A stretch of 64,000 nt of DNA, taken from Piper betle. Taxonomy: Eukaryota; Streptophyta; Magnoliopsida; Piperales; Piperaceae. Location of the stretch: NCBI GenBank assembly GCA_033002965.1, contig JAURVB010012704.1, positions 1 through 64,000 of the forward strand, in the 5' to 3' direction. The stretch's first letter is position 1. Each line of letters opens with the position of its first letter. Positions 57,776 through 64,000 of the stretch are shown here, piece after piece. The translations under genes were made by a program, and so were the position numbers. The notes below the pieces were generated by a model. It was not told the DNA's origin and ran no database searches. It saw only the letters and a list, made by a program, of their open reading frames with translations.

Positions 57776-58998
57776 TGCTGAGGATCTGATCCTGATCATA
57801 TACATCGTAAATCCACTACTGTCTCTAACATGTCTTCCTCCATGTGTCTGTCTCCCTAGAAATGGCTGCTAACAACTTGCGCTCAGGTTGTCCAACCATG
57901 CGTGTTTGATCCGGAGGGGTTTGGATCATGGTGGTGACATGTATGATGGTGAACCTATGCTGAACCCACATTAATCTCCTGAAATCTGGAGTGGCTGCTT
58001 CTATCAGTGCTGAGCTGGCCCTCAAATGGCAACCACTGATCTGGTGCCTTATCTCTGGTGGAATCTTGTCAAATATCTGATCCCGTAGGCAATGGTGGTC
58101 TTGATCTATTCCTCGTCATATCTAGACCTCTGTCTGGCAAAGAGAAGCTAAAAATGCTGCTGGTATAGACATAAACTAGTGGATGAGGAAGAGGAGGTGA
58201 AGTGCCCATTAGACTGTTGATCCACCTCTCTACTCATCCTCATTCATTACTATCTTCTCGAAGTGGTCCATCTCAAGTCATCTGCGCAAACTCTCATCTA
58301 TGCTTCGAGTACTTCAGTGGCTCCATTGGCATAGTCACAGCCTTCATCCTTCGGGATTTGTCTAAGGCACTCGGTGGTCCATCTCATGTGCCAACTAACT
58401 TGCCAGTATCTCCATACTTCAAGCTCCTTACTATTGCCCCTTTTCTCTCTTTTTTCCTTTTTCATTTTAACTCCTTCCCACAATGTACACTATATCCCAC
58501 AGAAGCAGGATTAATGTGGTGACATGCAAAACACGAACACCTGGTCAACATCCAATTCAATCTCAGCTGACCGAACATGTGGACACCCTGACTCATCCAA
58601 ATCTCTTATGCAATGGAAAGAACCGGTGGGTCTCTAAGCCCATCATGACATGCCTATCAGATTTCTGCTAGCATCTACTGACATTCAGATATGGTTTAAG
58701 ATGGGATCTTATACCCATTCTACTTCTCCTAGCACTACAACATGTCGTGCTTACATCTAACTAAGCAAACCCTCTGATATCATGAAAAAAACCCATAGAA
58801 ATGACTTGTCAGCTCAATTAAGGCCAGTGCCACATATTTTTTAATCAGTCCTGAATACACTGTTATGCAACTAACATACGGAAAAAAAATGTGCATGTAA
58901 AGAAAATGGACAAAAACATACCTACTAGCTTGACTCAGAGTAACCTTTACACACACATCACCTATAATAGTATCTTACATCTTAATCGACTGAGAGTT

Positions 58999-59010
58999 GC
59001 TCTGATACCA
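58999..59010 (-). other. Primer-binding site of the LARD-like element
   Basis: The plus strand GCTCTGATACCA is the complement of TGGTATCAGAGC, the initiator Met tRNA site, five bases from the LTR boundary at 59016. It sets the element's orientation. Confidence 0.9.
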
Positions 59011-59015
59011 AAAAT

Positions 59016-62000
59016 TGTAACACCCCAAATCCGGTTTATGCTCGGGAACTGAACCGAAATGTCACTGGTCTCAGTTAGGTCAGCTAACCCGAACCCAAGT
59101 TGTACGGATCTACTCTAGGTGTATTAAGATGAAAATACTAATCGCTATGCATGGATGAACACACAGAACCCTAACATGCTACTATATAGATGACATGTCA
59201 GCCAATTCACATAACAAAATAATTCCAATAAAATCAATAAAAATTCTTGAATTACAATGGATAAAATCTCTCCTAAAAGTACAATTAGGGGCTACCCTGT
59301 CAAATCAACATGTGCAAATGTATATAGTTATATCATTACTGTATAATCATTCTGAAGTTTGATTTCTGGGTCTTGGCCTGTGGATTCTAACCTATGCATT
59401 CTATTCACATTTTTCATTGATTTCTAGGTCTTGGCCCACTTGTTGTACATATTCAATATCTCAATATATTTACTAAAACATATATATATTCACATGTCAT
59501 CATTAGATATTTTCTACTAAAGCAAATATTATATCTCATCATATTATCATACCTTGCATTTCATCACATCATTCTCAATATAATGAAAACATACACAAGA
59601 TATTAACATTCTATCGTCTGACATGTGTGTACAAAAGACATCACTGCTCCTCCGTCTAGGCTGGCACATCCTACTCATGATCATCACCTACATATATTAT
59701 AAAAAAACACGTCAGTAACAAACATTACTGATCCAAATTATAACTATATCAAACTGGATATGAGAGCTAACTATTATATGAAGAAAAATATTCATATACT
59801 TCACCAGAACTCTCTGAAGGGCACCTAATGTGGAGTCACCAGGCTGCAGACCCGGTAGCAACCCAAACTGACTGCTCTGCTGATGCCTCTCTCGGTATTT
59901 TCTTACTTTATTTTCTGGTCTATTGGGACTACAAGTATATCCTAAGCCCTCTTTTTTCCTCCATAATTCTCCACGCCTTGAGTATGAAGGCCAAGTACTC
60001 TCTAGCAGTCACTTTTACTACCCTTTGGACCACAAGTCCGGACGTGCACTGTATTTAATAGTACCTGTAAACCTCCACGTTCTCCAAGTGTGTGGAACTC
60101 AAACTTGGAGTTGTAAAGATCCCTCGATAATTGAACAGCTCGCTCACTAATCTAGAGACCGCTTTTGACTATCACGTGCACCCGCTCATAGTACTTGCAA
60201 GTCAATTTCACCAACTCTCGTCTCACCGAAAACTCGATAAAATTTTATGTATAGGCCGGGAAGGGATTCATATAATAGACTCGAAGGCAGCTTGTGGTGG
60301 ATCTTGTTTTTGAAATCATGCTTGAGGGATATCATCTTTGTGGTTTATTAATCTAGAAAACTATTCAACTAAATGGCCCAAGTTGAGTGGGATCCGATAA
60401 AACACCACTTAATCCATCCTACAAACTGTAAAATAAATCACAATAAAATAGAACAATAAATTAGGGGTGAGTCCTAAACAGACCTGCAAAAGCTTCGAAC
60501 ATGTTCATGCGCCTACGCAGCGAGCCCTTACTTCTTACATACGCATCAAAACTAAATACCAATGCCCATTCTAATTATGTGATACATGAATGTGATGAAG
60601 AAGTATATTAAAAAAATCACAATCAGTCAAACAAGAAACAACATGGCATATGCAATCAAATAATACGTGTGGTTATTAACATAACTTGAGTCCTCAGAAT
60701 AACTTAGCCCTTATTATCTCTTTCTCACATACCAACCCAGTAACTGATGGGTGTATACTAAATCCAAGTGCATCTACTCATCATCACTACATATGAAACA
60801 TGCAACATCAATTACATCAAAATCTCAATGTATGGCATCTAATTCACATAATTACACACAACCAAAAATCCTACAATAACTAGCCGCGTATTCACCTTAA
60901 TTACAATTTATCTATTACTACCACTATATGACCATCCTCACAACATGAAACTATATTCTTCATTATTTATTAATATGACTCCATTAACAACTAATTTCAA
61001 ATCTAGTGTTTTTAGATACACCTCAGTCATTGCATTCTCAGTGAACTATAGTATTAATATAATTCACTTTCAAATTGCATATATAGTTTTATCAATGTTA
61101 TTCATGACAACATTCCTATTCAAAATAACTCACATCCAATCATGACATTCAATTATTAATCAAGTGTCATAGTTTATAAAATTAATACTTAATTTCACAT
61201 TTTCCCCTAATTCTTTGTAACACAAAATTTTCATCAATCAATTATCATAATTTAATCATGTTATGCTATCCACTATCATGAACTAAAATCAAATCAATCG
61301 ACAGTAACATATACTTAATGTTGGTGCCATAAGCGGCAATGACGGTGACAACGGCAACAGGCGTAGCTGCCATCTTGCATGGCTACGGTTTGGCCGAGGG
61401 AGGACTCGGCTGGGACTAGGAATGGAGCACATGGCTAGGTCATGACGAGGTCCTAACCGGTGCTGCTCCAGCTAGGCCTACGATTGGCCGATAGAGACGG
61501 TGGCTGGCCGCCAGCGGAAGCACAGCAAATTAGCAACTATGTCGTGAGGTGGTGCTGCTATGAAGGATGAAGGACAGAGGGAGGAGTAGACAGGGCTCGA
61601 CCTTTGTTGTGATAGGTCGAGGAAGGGGGAAGACTAGGCCAAGAGCTACCTGGCCGGCGGTGATGATAGTCACCGACGACGGCTGACAACATGTAGTGAA
61701 AGATATCCTAGTAAACCCATCAAGGCAGCAGCTTTTGTCGTTCTCAACAGTGGCATGGTTGGATGACATTGGCGATGATGAGGGAGGGCTGTGTACGGCT
61801 GGAGATGACGGGACGCGGTGACTCTCCAAGAAAACAGAGCAAGGTGGGTAGGGAGGGTGATGGCCAAAAGGGACTTGTCTAGCTAGTATGGGGCAGGGGG
61901 TGGTTGTGTAAGGAATGTCTGGTCAACGGTGAGGGTGGTGGTAGTGCACAACCTACTGGCGGCAATGCTAACAGCCAGTGACCACACATGCAAAGTGGCA

Positions 62001-63705
62001 AGCTTGGGTTGCCGTGCATGTGGCATCCGAGCCTGAGGAAGGGTCAAGAAGGGGGAATGTTGGAGATATTCCCTCCCATGAGAAAGTGTTCAATCACATG
62101 GGAACTCATAAAGACATGAAGATTATCCAAAAGGTGTGAGGAATTCGATGAGAATTTGTGGAATACAGAAGACTCTCATTAGTGAGGATTTCGATGCTCA
62201 AGAAACAGTGTTTGGAGTTGACTCTTTATTTCCAAGAGGTGTTTCATATGTCTAGTTATAAATATGCGATTGGACAGATTGGGTGTGCTTTCCCTTTGGG
62301 GAAGTTCCATGGAGTGTTCTCCTTAGGGGAGACATGAGAGGTTGTAGATCTAGATAGGGTCACTATTAGTGGTGAATGTGAGAGAAAGAGAATTATTTGT
62401 TGTGAGGAGAATATATGACTTCAGGTTCTTCGACAAGATCAACAGTGGTTAATTTCTTTTTTTCTCTACCTTTTGTCTATGGTTTTTAATTGGGAAGAGT
62501 GTTATCCATTTAGGTAAAGTTTTCTACTTTTATTGGGGTGGAGTTTTTCACACTTTGGGTAGAATTTTCTACATGTTTTGGGTGGAGTTTTCCCCATGTA
62601 TTGGGGAGTGGTTTCACTCGTAAAAGGGAGAGTTTGGAGAAGTTTTTCATCATCTTAAGTTGAAGTGGGGTCGTAATCTAGGGTATGAGGTTGACTATTT
62701 TTCTTTTGAGGTATATGTTATTTTCTAAATTTGTCAAGAGTTGAATCTTTTAAATCTTGTTATTGGTTTGATTTGGGTTAGGAGAGTTTTCTCAAATTTT
62801 ATTCGATACTTGATTGGAAGAGATTTTCTTAATTGAAGTTGATCGAGTAAGTTTGTTTTCTTTTCTCTAAATTGGAGGAAAGTTTCCATCCATTTTTGGT
62901 GTTTCCTATTTCATCTAATATTTATTCTCATTTCATCTTGAGAGAAAATATTTTCTAGGTTGTTTCTGCTAGATTGTATATTTCAAAACACGGAAAAGGC
63001 TAGGGAGAGTCTTCGGAGGTCGTCGTAGGAGTTGGTGGCCGGCGGCGATGCATGCAAGGTGGTTGACAGTGGTGGCCATGAGGGGAAAACAGGGAGAAGG
63101 AAGGGGAAAGGAAAGGAGGAAGGAAAAGGGATGGGGGTGAGGCGATGGGGGCACTAGCCTGCGGCGCTTGCTGGCTTGCAGTGGTGCCAATTGTCGGGTG
63201 GGTGGCATAGCTGAACAGAGGGAGAAGAATGGGGGGAAAAATAAAGTTAGGATGGAGAAGAAGAATGACAATGACAATTTCATAATAAAAACTTGACTCG
63301 CTCCCAACACGAGTCAATAATATGAAATAAATAAAAAATATATAGAAAATAAAATACAACAAACTACCATAAAATAAAATAATCAAGGTATTACTCGAAT
63401 AACATGCTCTAAACTTATTAACCAACCCAAAACTAATAAATAACATATCCTAACACAGTAAATAACCTAAAACTAATTTTACAGTTTAATAAAAAAAGGG
63501 TATACTCTAATATATTCTGATAACTCATTCTCGTGCTGTCTTACAACATTATTATCATATACTTGAGTACACATGACCCTTATAGTTCACAACACACAAT
63601 CGGCCTTGGATCAATACACGTGTTCTGAAATTAAATCGACTGAAAATAACAGTCGAACTAACCAGTTCTGACTATAAAACCCTAACTTAAGTCACGGGTT
63701 TTACA
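59016..63705 (-). repeat. 5' LTR of the LARD-like element (with solo-LTR insertion)
   Basis: On the plus strand it runs from TGTAACACCCC to GGGTTTTACA. It contains about 285 bp (61587-61870) deleted from the other copy and a 933-bp insertion at 62058. The two LTRs are clearly diverged, so the element is old. Confidence 0.85.
62053..62995 (+). mobile_element. Solo LTR, 933 bp, inserted in the LARD LTR
   Basis: The LTR is 62058-62990, starting TGTTGGAGATA and ending TTTCAAAACA. It is flanked by GGGAA (62053-62057) and CGGAA (62991-62995), a 5-bp duplication with one mismatch. The sister LTR lacks it at the matching site (around 54491-54500). A TATAAATA box lies near 62260. There is no coding sequence. 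The short length and TGTTGG start suggest a copia-type family. Confidence 0.8.
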
Positions 63706-63710
63706 AATCA

Positions 63711-64000
63711 TGTTTCAAACTATGCCACATTGTCCATAGAAAAACATTAGTTGCTTTAATTGTAAGATAATGAACTAAATTATAAAGTTTTTTTTATAAA
63801 ATCTAAATTGTAAAGACTTAAATTGAAATGTTATCAAATGAGGCAACATCGTTAATAGAAAAACAAACTATCAACTTTAATTGTAAAATAATGATCTTTA
63901 TGGTAAATAATTCTTTTTACTAATGACACGGTCGAGTTTCTCATATCATCATAATTGAACTCTAAGATTTTTTAATTAGCTAGTCAAATTAGTCTTACAT
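63711..64000. other. Right flank, AT-rich, no gene
   Basis: Unique-looking AT-rich sequence after the LARD target duplication. A loosely repeated pattern (ACATTG/ACATCG, then TCCATAGAAAAAC/TTAATAGAAAAAC) occurs near 63728 and 63845. Confidence 0.5.

Larger units (their letters stand above)
55222..59015 (-). other. Internal domain of the LARD-like element, no protein recognised
   Basis: The 3.8 kb between the LTRs begins (minus strand) with a primer site and ends with ATAAAGAGGGAAGGT, a polypurine tract at 55222-55236. Stops are frequent in all frames and I recognise no Gag, protease, RT, RNase H or integrase motif. The longest frames are about 60-105 codons and unremarkable. The segment next to the purine tract keeps a TTTCGGGGACAAAATT-type box, common near the 3' end of Del/Tekay-type gypsy interiors, which suggests a gypsy origin. 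Confidence 0.65.
46944..63705 (-). mobile_element. Giant LARD-like LTR retrotransposon with nested insertions
   Basis: Two long direct repeats, 46944-55221 (with an insertion) and 59016-63705, share termini TGTAAAACCC and GGGGTGTTACA on the minus strand. A minus-strand Met-tRNA primer site adjoins the right repeat (58999-59010) and a purine tract adjoins the left one, so the element is on the minus strand and the right repeat is the 5' LTR. Flanks GATCA (46939-46943) and AATCA (63706-63710) form a 5-bp duplication with one mismatch. Without insertions the LTRs are about 3.5 and 3.8 kb and the interior 3.8 kb. No gag or pol domain was recognised, which fits a large retrotransposon derivative that moves with another element's proteins. 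Confidence 0.8.

Noticed and set aside
58202..58522. 106-codon plus frame in the LARD interior
   Set aside because: On the strand opposite to the element, no recognisable motif, and a minus-strand frame overlaps it.
1..64000. tRNA or rRNA genes and organellar DNA
   Set aside because: Apart from short primer-binding sites complementary to initiator Met tRNA, I saw no cloverleaf, rRNA core or plastid/mitochondrial gene.

Overview
This window looks like nuclear DNA of a flowering plant. It is AT-rich, almost entirely transposable-element sequence, and the one gene I can name encodes a plant CLE signalling peptide. Nothing suggests bacterial, organellar or viral DNA. I cannot name the species.

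Layout. (1) Positions 1 to about 4970 hold a decayed minus-strand Ty3/gypsy chromovirus. Its 3' LTR, at the window edge, is folded into an inverted repeat. (2) Positions 4971-9686 have no convincing gene; a GC-rich block lies at 8560-9400. (3) Positions 9695-13864 are a structurally complete hAT DNA transposon with a perfect 8-bp target-site duplication and a multi-exon, frame-broken transposase gene. (4) Positions 15538-15903 (minus) are an intact CLE prepropeptide gene. (5) Positions 17474-18014 hold exon-like open sequence that I do not recognise. (6) Positions 18050-19560 hold a decayed minus-strand Ty1/copia fragment. (7) Positions 19561-32857 are non-coding repeat DNA: a 3.1-kb solo LTR (20385-23498) inserted in an older relative, a second LTR-like copy (29778-32857) and a smaller inverted pair of repeats. 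(8) Positions 32912 to about 41020 are a plus-strand Ty3/gypsy element of the Del/Tekay type with 2.8-kb LTRs. It has lost protease and the RT core. Its LTRs carry a minisatellite whose units behave like hairpins with covarying stems. (9) Positions 41021-46943 are AT-rich and without recognised genes. (10) Positions 46944-63705 are a very large minus-strand LTR element with LTRs of about 3.5-3.8 kb and a 3.8-kb internal region in which I recognise no protein, so it is LARD-like. It is interrupted by a Ty1/copia element (49522-54305) and by a solo LTR (62058-62990).

How it fits together. The order of events can be read from nesting: the LARD-like element came first, then the copia and solo-LTR insertions. 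Every retrotransposon coding region is disabled by stops, frameshifts, catalytic substitutions or deletions. The hAT is the least decayed, and its recognised frame breaks all fall in short A-runs. Only the CLE gene is fully intact. The strongest leads for something new are the covarying hairpin minisatellite in the Del-type LTRs and the protein-less giant LTR element with its own internal tandem array.
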